Source: Blautia wexlerae DSM 19850 (GTDB lineage: Bacteria; Bacillota; Clostridia; Lachnospirales; Lachnospiraceae). Taken from it: a DNA stretch of 64,000 nt. Below, one piece after another: positions 23,277 to 30,651 of the stretch. The position numbers and the translations under genes were made by a program. The notes below the pieces were generated by a model that worked only from the letters and a program-made list of their open reading frames with translations, did no database searches and was not told where the DNA came from. The stretch lies in contig NZ_CP102267.1 in NCBI RefSeq assembly GCF_025148125.1, forward strand, positions 3,296,501 through 3,360,500, in the 5' to 3' direction. Position 1 is the first letter of the stretch. Every line of letters starts with the position of its first letter.

Positions 23277-25958
23277 TTATTTCACAACTATTTTCTTTAT
23301 TTTCGACCATTTCGTATAACTTTTTGCATAGCCTTTTACATAGGCACGTCCTGCAAGGTAGTAGACTCCGGGCTTCACACTTTTAAAGACCACCGTGGTT
23401 TTTGTCTGATTTTTCTTTGTATAAGCATAACTGCTTACACCTGTATAGCTGCCGTCATCAGATTTGGAAACTTTCTTTGCCAGTACCCAGTCTGTTCCAT
23501 CACAGGACTTTGGAGCAGTAAACGTCACCGTTACATTTCTTTTTGTTCCCTGTCTGGAAACCTTAGCTGATTTAACAGCAGGTTTTCCTGTTACAAGGCT
23601 TGTTTTTACAGTTACCTTCCTGACCTCTGCCCATTTACTGAGCACTTTGGTATTGCTCCCATTCAGATATTTATAAGCATGTACGCCAATATACCACGTT
23701 CCTGCCGGTACGCCCCGTAAGATAAGCTCTTTACTGCTTCCGGAATACCCACTCTTTACCTTTATATAATCCGATGGTTCTTTTCCGTTCTTACTTCTGG
23801 CAGCAACAACATCGTAACCGTCCGGTTCCTCACCCTTGCTGTTAAGTACTATTCTGACATCATTTTTCTTCACCTGCACCTTCTGAACCACAGGTGCGTC
23901 CGGAGTCTTTACCTTTACCGTAACCGGAACCCCGTCTGACCATTCCCCATATTCCATAACATGGCTGCTGTTCTCTTTGTATGCCCTGCAATAAAGACTA
24001 TGTGTTCCCTCCGGAATATACTTCAGCTCAGGATATTGATTCAGTTCAGAATTTGTAATTTTTGTCTGCGCAGTATAATTCCCCTTTTTCAGATCCTTCT
24101 GAGATTTCGCTGTCACAAACTGATAGCCGTCCGCTTCATTGGAAAGATCTCTCAGATAAAGCATTGCATAATTTGTGATCACTCTGGTCCACCGCGTATC
24201 AATAACTGGTCTGTTTAATGTCTGATAAGCATCCACCTGTACCATTATCTGTACGGCAGTGTCCAGCCCTTCATTATTTTCATCCTCATTCAGTTCCAGA
24301 GATCCGTTGACCAGAAAACTTTGAGCTGCCTTGCTTTTCGGATCATAAGCACAATTCTCCACATCCCACTTCACAGACGCAGAAAATGTTGTTTTCTCTC
24401 CATTCACCTCGGCGCCATAGACTTCCAGCGACTTCGGCAGATGCAAAGCATCAGCAGTTTTTTCTGCACCATTGGTAATTCCGGTCACAGGCGCAACAGC
24501 ATCTGCCAGTCCCTGATAAGTCCGGTCTCCTACAATAAAAGAATTATACAGATTCTGCGTTGTCAGGTGTTCTCCTGCCACTGTTTTCGCAGTCACAGTC
24601 ACCTGAAAACTATATTTTCCCACCGAAAGCCCCAGTTTGGGCCAGAGTCTCAGTTCTGTGCTCTCCCCAGGTGCCAGATAAGCATTTCCAGATAATAACA
24701 CACTACATTCTTTACTACGGTTAAAAGACAGCTTCATATCTGTATCAGTAACATTTTTCAGAATATATGTCTTTGCTTCCGGAAGTGTCTTATAGCCCCA
24801 CTGCATTGTCGGAAAACCCCCGGCAGACTTTTCAGTAATTTCCAGCTGCTTCTTTTCTGTCGGATTCTTCTCTCTGTTCATTGTAACATGAAGAGGATAT
24901 CTGCTTCCGTCATCTGCGAGAAATGCAAACGTTTCATCATAAATTCCGTATTCCTGCTTCGGCAATATATAAAAATAAAGCGTTTCTCCCGGTTTCAGCA
25001 GCTTTTTGGAATCCTGTTCCTCATAATCTTCTGTCCACTTTGCCATCTGGTCATCCACTTCAAAATTCTTAAGACCAGAAGTATCTATCCGTATTCTGGT
25101 TTCCTTTTTTCCTGAATTTCTGACCACTACATACTTCTCCACACGAAATTCCGGGTCATAGAAATCGCTTTCTGTAAATTCTTCTTCTGTACCTGTTTCT
25201 ATACTCAGCTCATAATCTTTTTCAGAGGAAGCTCCCACAATTACTTTCAGAGTAACCTTACAGGAAGCACCCTCTTTTGTCTCAAATGTCACTGTCTCTT
25301 CATAATTTCCGGCAGGCAGATTCTTCTTATCATCAATGTCCACAGCCGCACAACTTCCGGGCTGCATTTCTTCATCCGTATTTGTATCGAAAATCGGTGC
25401 GTAGGAAAAATCAAAATATCTGCTCTGCGGAAAATCAGAGAGATGAAGCGAATCTGTTCCTGCATTATAAAGAAATAACCGCTTACGTGACTGTTCTCCC
25501 TCTGCATGAATTCCCAGATCGATCAAAGCAGTACCTGATGTCAGCTCATACTGCTTTATAACAGGTTCCTGCTCACGCTGTGCAACATAAAGGCTCAGTT
25601 CCTGTGAAGAAACTCCAATACCATTGTCCGCCTGTACAGTAAAGCTGAAACTCCCTTCCTCCTGTGGCATTCCACTGATCACTCCCCCGGAAGACAACGT
25701 AAATCCCGCCGGAAGCTCACTTCCCTCTTCCAGACTCCAGTTCACATCTGTATCAGCTTCAAGCTGTACCTGATATTCCGTTCCAATCTCTCCATCCGGC
25801 AGAACCATATCTGTCAATATGGCAGGAATACTCCCCGTTCCATCACTGAAAGATTCTCCCGCCGAAAAAACTTCCGCCCCACATACTGTTAACGGAGCTG
25901 CTGCTGTCATAATTGCCGATAAAAAAACTGCTGTAAAAATTTTGTAATTACTTTTCAT
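23277..25958 (-). CDS. Large secreted multi-domain Ig/fibronectin-like surface protein
   Basis: 893 residues. The signal peptide (MKSNYKIFTAVFLSAIMTAAAPLTVCGAE) is followed by an Ig-like putative-binding domain (IGTEYQVQLEADTDVNWSLEEGSELPAGFTL...GVISGMPQ, about 55-125), several beta domains rich in PG and T, and three C-terminal fibronectin-like repeats of the type GTWYIGVHAYKYLNG...KVTVK and GVYYLAGRAY...WSKIKKIVVK. The last ending is shared with the LRR protein at 8744-9919. No LPXTG or S-layer motif is visible, so it is either released or held by an unknown domain. Adhesion is the usual role of such proteins. The start at 25958 is set by GGAGGAG; the frame continues 12 codons upstream without a site. 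Confidence 0.78.
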   Translation of the reverse strand: MKSNYKIFTAVFLSAIMTAAAPLTVCGAEVFSAGESFSDGTGSIPAILTDMVLPDGEIGTEYQVQLEADTDVNWSLEEGSELPAGFTLSSGGVISGMPQEEGSFSFTVQADNGIGVSSQELSLYVAQREQEPVIKQYELTSGTALIDLGIHAEGEQSRKRLFLYNAGTDSLHLSDFPQSRYFDFSYAPIFDTNTDEEMQPGSCAAVDIDDKKNLPAGNYEETVTFETKEGASCKVTLKVIVGASSEKDYELSIETGTEEEFTESDFYDPEFRVEKYVVVRNSGKKETRIRIDTSGLKNFEVDDQMAKWTEDYEEQDSKKLLKPGETLYFYILPKQEYGIYDETFAFLADDGSRYPLHVTMNREKNPTEKKQLEITEKSAGGFPTMQWGYKTLPEAKTYILKNVTDTDMKLSFNRSKECSVLLSGNAYLAPGESTELRLWPKLGLSVGKYSFQVTVTAKTVAGEHLTTQNLYNSFIVGDRTYQGLADAVAPVTGITNGAEKTADALHLPKSLEVYGAEVNGEKTTFSASVKWDVENCAYDPKSKAAQSFLVNGSLELNEDENNEGLDTAVQIMVQVDAYQTLNRPVIDTRWTRVITNYAMLYLRDLSNEADGYQFVTAKSQKDLKKGNYTAQTKITNSELNQYPELKYIPEGTHSLYCRAYKENSSHVMEYGEWSDGVPVTVKVKTPDAPVVQKVQVKKNDVRIVLNSKGEEPDGYDVVAARSKNGKEPSDYIKVKSGYSGSSKELILRGVPAGTWYIGVHAYKYLNGSNTKVLSKWAEVRKVTVKTSLVTGKPAVKSAKVSRQGTKRNVTVTFTAPKSCDGTDWVLAKKVSKSDDGSYTGVSSYAYTKKNQTKTTVVFKSVKPGVYYLAGRAYVKGYAKSYTKWSKIKKIVVK

Positions 25959-26086
25959 TCTTCTCCTCCAGATAATAAAATATAAAAGTATCAATTTACC
26001 TAATTAATATTAATATACCACTGGACGGGAATGTTTCTGTAATTACGGAATGACATGTTGTATAATGGTCATGAATATCAGAAAAG

Positions 26087-26132
26087 CCAGTAATGTTTCG
26101 GGTATATGTCAAAAACATTACTGGTCTTTTTT
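26087..26132 (+). terminator. Terminator-like stem beside the oxidoreductase gene
   Basis: CCAGTAATGTTT (26087-26098) pairs perfectly with AAACATTACTGG (26113-26124), then TCTTTTTT on the plus strand. It lies between the surface-protein promoter and the 3' end of the oxidoreductase gene, and may serve the latter from the minus strand. Confidence 0.75.
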
Positions 26133-26152
26133 ATAAGATTATTCCACACTTT

Positions 26153-27121
26153 TTATTCGATACAGGGAATCTCATAATTCCAGGATTTACGGATGTCGTC
26201 CATGATTTTCATGATCCTTATTGTTTCCGCATGAGGCATTTCCGGACACTCCGTTTTTCCCTCATGAATTGCTTTCATGCAGGATTCTACCTCATATTCA
26301 TATCCTGAGATCTGTTCCGGCACAACATAAGAAGCCACTTCTTTATGTTCGGTATCAAACACTGTAATCTTTTCCGGATTATTGATATTCTGCACCTGCA
26401 TATATCCTCTGGTTCCGAAAATACTTCCCATTCTGTCTGAGATTTCCCTTGCTCCACACTGAAGGGTTGCCATGCGGTCTCCCTCAAACACCATGGCAAT
26501 GCTATCCAGAATATCCACTCCATTCTGAAAGATTGCAGTAGCCTTTACATCCTTTACCTTATCGCCAAGCACCATGGAGGCAAAATTGATTGGATATACG
26601 CCTACATCCAGAAGAGCACCTCCTGCAAGCTCCGGTTTACGGATACGTTCCACATGACTTATTGTATAGCTGAGATTCGCCGTAACTGCGGTAACTTCGC
26701 CGATCACACCACTTTCAATAATATCGTTGATCATCTTTCTGGACGGCATATATCTCGTCCAGATTGCTTCTGTGATCAGAAGCTTTTTCTCTTTTGCAAG
26801 GTCAAATAATTTCTGTGCCTGCTCTGCATTTACAGTAAATGCCTTTTCACAAAGCACATGCTTTCCCGCTTCCAGACACATCTTTGCATGCAGATAATGG
26901 TGTGAATGAGGAGTTGCGATATAAACCAGTTCAACCTCATCATCTGCCAGCATTTCCTCATAGGATCCATATGCTTTTTTTACTTCATATTTCTGTGCAA
27001 ATACCCGGGCACGTTCCAGATCACGGGCAGCAACCGCATACGCCTCCACATCTTTCATTCCTGCCACTGTTTTCGCCATAGTAGAAGCAATGCCTCCTGC
27101 TCCCAGAATACCTAACTTCAT
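26153..27121 (-). CDS. Gfo/Idh/MocA-family NAD(P)-dependent oxidoreductase
   Basis: 322 residues. The N-terminal Rossmann fold has LGILGAGGIASTMA (about 3-16), YIATPHSHHYLHA (about 68) and the EKAFTVN version of the family's EKP motif (Lys about 92). The C-terminal alpha/beta domain holds GGALLDVGVYPINFA, with the catalytic Asp/His-type face. These enzymes oxidise or reduce sugars, inositols or similar hydroxy compounds in the cytoplasm; the substrate cannot be deduced here. The gene is monocistronic, with a ribosome site GGAGGACAATAAA before the ATG at 27121. Length is normal for the family. Confidence 0.9.
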   Translation of the reverse strand: MKLGILGAGGIASTMAKTVAGMKDVEAYAVAARDLERARVFAQKYEVKKAYGSYEEMLADDEVELVYIATPHSHHYLHAKMCLEAGKHVLCEKAFTVNAEQAQKLFDLAKEKKLLITEAIWTRYMPSRKMINDIIESGVIGEVTAVTANLSYTISHVERIRKPELAGGALLDVGVYPINFASMVLGDKVKDVKATAIFQNGVDILDSIAMVFEGDRMATLQCGAREISDRMGSIFGTRGYMQVQNINNPEKITVFDTEHKEVASYVVPEQISGYEYEVESCMKAIHEGKTECPEMPHAETIRIMKIMDDIRKSWNYEIPCIE

Positions 27122-27145
27122 TTTATTGTCCTCCCATATTTATAG

Positions 27146-27182
27146 CAGATAAAATTATCCACTTCGCTACTTGCTCTAATTT
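27146..27182. repeat. REP-like intergenic element, copy A (partial)
   Basis: AGCAGATAAAATTATCCACTTCGCTACTTGCTCTA resembles the left half of the element at 27795-27862. Confidence 0.5.
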
Positions 27183-27243
27183 TACAGCATCATCGCCCGG
27201 AGAACAAGTTTATTCCGTTATATGTTTATCCCATATCATTCAT

Positions 27244-27441
27244 TTATTTTTTCAGTTTCTCTTTTTTTCGTTTCGTCATCAATCCTCCGATCCTTCCGGT
27301 CTCTTTTGCAGACAGACTTTTCCATCCATCACTCAATACTCTGTCCAGCAGTCCCATTTCCTCTGCAATTTCATACTTCATTCTGACCTCCGGCAATAAT
27401 TCTCCATCAAGATAAGCTTTTATTTCCTTCTCTTTATCCAA
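27244..27441 (-). CDS. Alpha/beta-type small acid-soluble spore protein homologue
   Basis: 65 residues if read from TTG 27441. The core MKYEIAEEMGLLDRV...WKSLSAKETGRIGGLMTKRKKEKLKK carries the two family signatures, the KYEIA helix and the ETGRIGG-MTKR motif (consensus ENGxVGGxMxKR). Such proteins coat spore DNA and shield it from UV and heat. Start choice is open: GTG 27453, TTG 27441 after AGGAG, or ATG 27381 with an excellent GGAGG five bases upstream, which would give a 45-residue core-only form. A hairpin at 27442-27479 covers the upstream AGGAG. If real, the gene marks the organism as a spore former. Confidence 0.72.
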   Translation of the reverse strand: MDKEKEIKAYLDGELLPEVRMKYEIAEEMGLLDRVLSDGWKSLSAKETGRIGGLMTKRKKEKLKK

Positions 27442-27479
27442 AACAGCCCACACTCCTTTTCTTTGGAGTATGGGCTGTT
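27442..27479. promoter_or_regulatory. 15-bp hairpin that masks the SASP ribosome site (or terminator)
   Basis: 27442-27456 pairs with 27465-27479 with a single wobble and an eight-base loop. On the minus strand the AGGAG ahead of TTG 27441 is part of the 3' arm. On the plus strand it is followed by TTTTCTTAATTTTT, as in a terminator. Both roles are possible. Confidence 0.55.
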
Positions 27480-27509
27480 TTCTTAATTTTTATACTGTAT
27501 TTCATTCAA

Positions 27510-27555
27510 ACGGATATTCGCAATCCGCTTCGCTGCCTGCCTGATTCGGTTAAAC
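27510..27555. repeat. REP-like intergenic element, copy B
   Basis: Contains the stem CGGATATTCGCAATCCG, CTTCGCTGCCTGC and GATTCGGTTAAA, shared with copies at 27795-27862 and 55341-55386. Confidence 0.6.
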
Positions 27556-27581
27556 TTCTGTCTATTGCAGATTGGATTCTG

Positions 27582-27767
27582 TTATCTTTTGGGAATAATA
27601 ATTGCCGCAATGATATATGCCCAGATTCCCGCACCGCCAAAGCAGGTAAGGATCACCCATGCCAGACGCACCAACGTAGGGTCAATATCAAAATATTCTG
27701 CGATTCCTCCACATACACCGCAAAGCATACTGTTTTCTGATGATTTGTATAAACGTTTGTCACCCAT
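27582..27767 (-). CDS. PspC-domain membrane protein
   Basis: 61 residues. MGDKRLYKSSENSMLCGVCGGIAEYFDIDPTLVRL is the PspC signature, followed by one or two hydrophobic stretches (AWVILTCFGGAGIWAYIIAAIIIP). PspC proteins sit in the membrane and take part in envelope-stress responses. Here the gene follows the PadR/DUF1700/DUF4097 operon by about 130 bases, a frequent pairing in Firmicutes. Start 27767 is preferred because AGGAGG lies eight bases before it; ATG 27773 is too close. Confidence 0.9.
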   Translation of the reverse strand: MGDKRLYKSSENSMLCGVCGGIAEYFDIDPTLVRLAWVILTCFGGAGIWAYIIAAIIIPKR

Positions 27768-27794
27768 GTCCATTTCCTCCTTAAATCCAGATTA

Positions 27795-27862
27795 GTCGAG
27801 CAGATAAAATCATCCGCTTCGCTACTTACTCTACACCGAATAACTTCCTGATTCGGTTAAAT
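27795..27862. repeat. REP-like intergenic element, copy C (with a second stem)
   Basis: GAGCAGATAAAATCATCCGCTTCGCTACTTACTC followed by a stem ACCGAAT...ATTCGGT. It shares ATCCGCTTCGCT and ATTCGGTTAAA with copies B and D. Confidence 0.6.
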
Positions 27863-27898
27863 ACCACTTTTATTTCTGCACGTCAGAGTACATGCTCT

Positions 27899-28867
27899 TC
27901 AGGATATCTGCAAATCTCTGTGCTCTTTCCCGGAGAAATCTACTGATATATTTCCCATACCGCACTCCAGATCCAGTTTCCTGTCTGCACCTTTATTGGA
28001 AATGGTTTTCTCCCGTCCAAGTCCACTGTAGGAATCAGAACCTACATCCAGATTTCCCACTCCACATTCCAGATCATAATTATAATCCTCCTGCATACCG
28101 GTCAGTGTCAGATCCAGTTCACCCAGACCACATTCTCCATCTGTCTTCCTGGCGCTCAGATCTGCAAATGTCATACTTCCGGTTCCGATTTCCAGATCTG
28201 CCTCCCTTGCAGTCACCGGATTCTTACTTTCAAATTCCCCGGCTCCCATCTCCACACTCAGCTTCTCTGTCTCAACATCTCTGTTCAGATAAACAGTACC
28301 TGCACCCATCTCAATCTCCAGCTCCTGAAGCTTAACATCTTCCGGATAGGAGATACACACCTTTCTGTTTTTAGACAGTTTTTTCGTGCTTCTGACCTTA
28401 AGAGTATCTGAACTCTCCTTCACTGTCACATTCTTCCCACTGTCATCATAAACTCTGACACAGAAACTGTCGCCCTCTTCCAGAATCAGCTCATCGTACT
28501 TCAGCTCTATATCCAGCTTTGTGGGCTGATACTTCAACTGATATACAGTGCCATCTTCCTCATTCTCATCAACAGCGCGGGCATAATCCTCACTGTCGTC
28601 ACAGTCGTCGCTGTCGTCATAATCATCGCTGTCATAGTCATCGCTGTCATCATAATCATAATCGTCATAATCATCATCGTCATCATAATCATCGCTGTCA
28701 TCATAATCATAATCCCCGTCTGCCACCAGAAGCACCCTTTTCAGACTTTTCACCCCTGTCAGTTCCGACATACTGGCTCCCATAACACCACCGGCAGCTG
28801 TCAGCCCGATTCCCACAGCACCAAAAATCCCCGCTGCGATCAACATTCCTTTTGTAAACTTCTTCAT
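27899..28867 (-). CDS. DUF4097-family envelope protein with an Asp/Tyr tract
   Basis: 322 residues. An N-terminal membrane anchor or signal (MKKFTKGMLIAAGIFGAVGIGLTAAGGVMG) leads to a run of about 45 residues made nearly only of Asp, Tyr and Ser (about 50-95). A DUF4097 beta-helix follows whose rungs repeat MGAGTVYLNRDVETEKLSVEMGAGEF, IGTGSMTF, CGLGELDL, CGVGNLDV, CGMGNISVDF. The usual role is unknown; the protein is exported and linked to envelope stress. Its ATG overlaps the upstream DUF1700 stop by four bases. The acidic tract is encoded by repetitive TCATCGCTGTCATAATCATAA-like DNA that is prone to length change. Confidence 0.88.
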   Translation of the reverse strand: MKKFTKGMLIAAGIFGAVGIGLTAAGGVMGASMSELTGVKSLKRVLLVADGDYDYDDSDDYDDDDDYDDYDYDDSDDYDSDDYDDSDDCDDSEDYARAVDENEEDGTVYQLKYQPTKLDIELKYDELILEEGDSFCVRVYDDSGKNVTVKESSDTLKVRSTKKLSKNRKVCISYPEDVKLQELEIEMGAGTVYLNRDVETEKLSVEMGAGEFESKNPVTAREADLEIGTGSMTFADLSARKTDGECGLGELDLTLTGMQEDYNYDLECGVGNLDVGSDSYSGLGREKTISNKGADRKLDLECGMGNISVDFSGKEHRDLQIS

Positions 28868-29571
28868 TTAACCTCCTCCTTTCTCTTTCTGTAGAGCAAC
28901 CTGTTAAAAAAATCGGTAATCTTCCGAAACCATTTCGGCACAATGTGTACTGCGATGCTGATCAGTCCTAATATCATAAGGATTGCCAGAGCAATCATCA
29001 GACATCCAATTCCTATCGTCAGGATCCCGGTTCCGGTCATTACAGCCAAAAGCCCTGCTCCAGCCACAACAGCTGCAATTCCGCCAACCAGTAAAGCCAT
29101 AGCGCCTATGCCCAATCCAACGATCAGCCAGAACGGAAGCAGTAAGATTCCAACTGCAAATGTCAGAATCCCACCAACAGCCCCCTTAACAAAAGGAGAA
29201 ATAAAAACCAGCAGGATCACCGCAAGGATCAGCACCGCCTGATTCCCCTTTCTGAAAAAACGCTTCCCTGTTCCCGACTCTTCTCCATATTTCTCAGGCA
29301 TCTGTCCTCTCTCTTTAGTCCGGGCATCCTCATAGCCATGCTCCGTATATTCTCCATACTCATAGCCTCCTGCCGAACCTTTCAGATCCGCCTTGATGAT
29401 CGCTGCAACTTTCTTGGGACTTCCAAGTTCCCTGAGCACCGAAGCTTCATTTTCAGCTCCTGCATCATCGAAATAACTATTATAAAAATCAAGGGCATCC
29501 TGCCTCTCTGTCTCGGAAATATCAGCAAGCAGCTTCTCCAGCTCCTGCATAAACTGCGCCCTGTCCATCAT
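28864..29571 (-). CDS. DUF1700-family (HAAS-domain) membrane protein
   Basis: 235 residues. The N-terminal helical domain MDRAQFMQELEKLLADISETERQDALDFYNSYFDDAG and ELGSPKKVAAIIKADL is the DUF1700/HAAS signature. About four membrane helices follow (110-215: LILAVILLVFISPFV, GILLLPFWLIVGLGIGAMALLVGGIAAVV, GCLMIALAILMILGLI). HAAS domains probably receive a signal from PadR-type partners; the molecular role is unknown. The gene overlaps padR upstream by four bases and DUF4097 downstream by four, so translation is coupled. An RBS GGGAGGAATAGG precedes the start at 29571. Confidence 0.9.
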   Translation of the reverse strand: MMDRAQFMQELEKLLADISETERQDALDFYNSYFDDAGAENEASVLRELGSPKKVAAIIKADLKGSAGGYEYGEYTEHGYEDARTKERGQMPEKYGEESGTGKRFFRKGNQAVLILAVILLVFISPFVKGAVGGILTFAVGILLLPFWLIVGLGIGAMALLVGGIAAVVAGAGLLAVMTGTGILTIGIGCLMIALAILMILGLISIAVHIVPKWFRKITDFFNRLLYRKRKEEVK

Positions 29572-29888
29572 CCTATTCCTCCCTCAAACATCCCGCTTAT
29601 CTTGGATGCATAAATTTTCCATTCAGCTTTATAAAACTCCAGCTGCGCAGCACCTCTGTCCGTCAGCTTATAATAACGCCTGTTACGCCCTGCATACGCC
29701 ATATCATAAACCTCCAGACAATCATCCTTCTGCAGCCTCCTGAGCACCGGATACAAAGTAGACTCCGAAACATCCAGAACTCCACGCACATCCTGCGTGA
29801 TCTTATACCCGTAAGTCCCTTCCTTCTCCTTAGAAACAACCGCCAGAACAACCGCATCCAGAAGCGCAGCACCCGTATTAAAAACCAT
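29568..29888 (-). CDS. PadR-family transcriptional repressor
   Basis: 106 residues. Winged helix: LLDAVVLAVVSKEKEGTYGYKITQDVRGVLDVSESTLYPVLRRLQKDDCLEVY, then AGRNRRYYKLTDRGAAQL and a C-terminal dimer helix (FYKAEWKIYASKISGMF). It heads the DUF1700/DUF4097 operon and probably represses it; the promoter 180 bases upstream carries a perfect 8-bp palindrome. Start 29888 has GAGGGAG seven bases upstream; the frame extends to 29909 without a site. Confidence 0.93.
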   Translation of the reverse strand: MVFNTGAALLDAVVLAVVSKEKEGTYGYKITQDVRGVLDVSESTLYPVLRRLQKDDCLEVYDMAYAGRNRRYYKLTDRGAAQLEFYKAEWKIYASKISGMFEGGIG

Positions 29889-29950
29889 ATGCTCACTCCC
29901 TCGTTTCAATTATGTTCTGTACAGACAGCATCATCTCTGCAATCCAGTCT

Positions 29951-29968
29951 TAGAGCGTGTCTGAAAAA
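29951..29968 (+). repeat. Orphan end of the IS427-type element
   Basis: TAGAGCGTGTCTGAAAAA is identical to the first 18 bases across the left junction of the IS at 18285, but the IS body does not follow. It is a relic end, or a copy left by deletion. Confidence 0.65.
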
Positions 29969-30068
29969 TGCTCCAGACTATACCAAAGGTAAACGCCATT
30001 TCACATCTGATACATTTATTCCATCCTGTTCACATACTATACAGAACATCAATATTGTTTTGTTAACG

Positions 30069-30100
30069 ATATTATATGATGTATAATATGATTTTGTCAA
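30069..30100 (-). promoter_or_regulatory. padR operon promoter with overlapping palindrome
   Basis: On the minus strand: TTGACA (30100-30095), an 18-base spacer and TATAAT (30076-30071). ATATTATA-TGATG-TATAATAT (30069-30089) covers the spacer and the -10, an ideal place for PadR to block polymerase. Confidence 0.7.
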
Positions 30101-30390
30101 TACTATTTAGCAAAAATCATTTATACTTTATAATCATATTGATACCTTTACTGAAAATACCTCCTTAACGTCTTCCGGTTCACTATAGCGATCCTCATAA
30201 ATAATGCATTTGAAAGTATTGTTACATATCAATTTCTTATTTCATAAATTACTGCAAACAATCCAGTCCATCATAGCGTGAAGTCCTGCTGAACTGTCTT
30301 GATTGCATTATTTTATGGAATTGCTATAATATTTCATAAACTTAATATTCCATAAACCTCACGTTATACTACAGTCATTTTCAGTAAACA
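30101..30390. other. Intergenic region before the rsmF foldback
   Basis: AT-rich. I see no open frame or clear RNA structure here. Confidence 0.5.
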
Positions 30391-30605
30391 GCGCAGGAAA
30401 ATATATCTGTCTGAGTGCATTTGCAGGCATCTTAGATCTTCTTAGCCGGTAGAAATCTGCGTTATGGAGAAAAATCGCAACCTGTCTGAGCGAAGCCTGC
30501 AGCGGAGCGAGTTTTGCATTTTTCTCCATGCTTTTAGCAGATTTTTACCGACTTAGAAGATCTTAGATGCCGAAACCGCACTCAGACAGATATATTTTCC
30601 TGCGC
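30391..30605. repeat. 215-bp foldback (long inverted repeat) upstream of rsmF
   Basis: The outer 28 bases (30391-30418) are an exact reverse complement of 30578-30605. The similarity continues inward with small gaps: GATCTTCTTA with TAGAAGATC, then GGTAGAAATCTGC with GCAGATTTTTACC, then ATGGAGAAAAAT with ATTTTTCTCCAT. The arms total about 90 bases around a GC-rich centre. It has no T-run, so it is not a plain terminator. Confidence 0.85.
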
Positions 30606-30651
30606 GTCCCCCCACCAACCCAAAACTACAGCAAAGGAAACCTACCCAATT

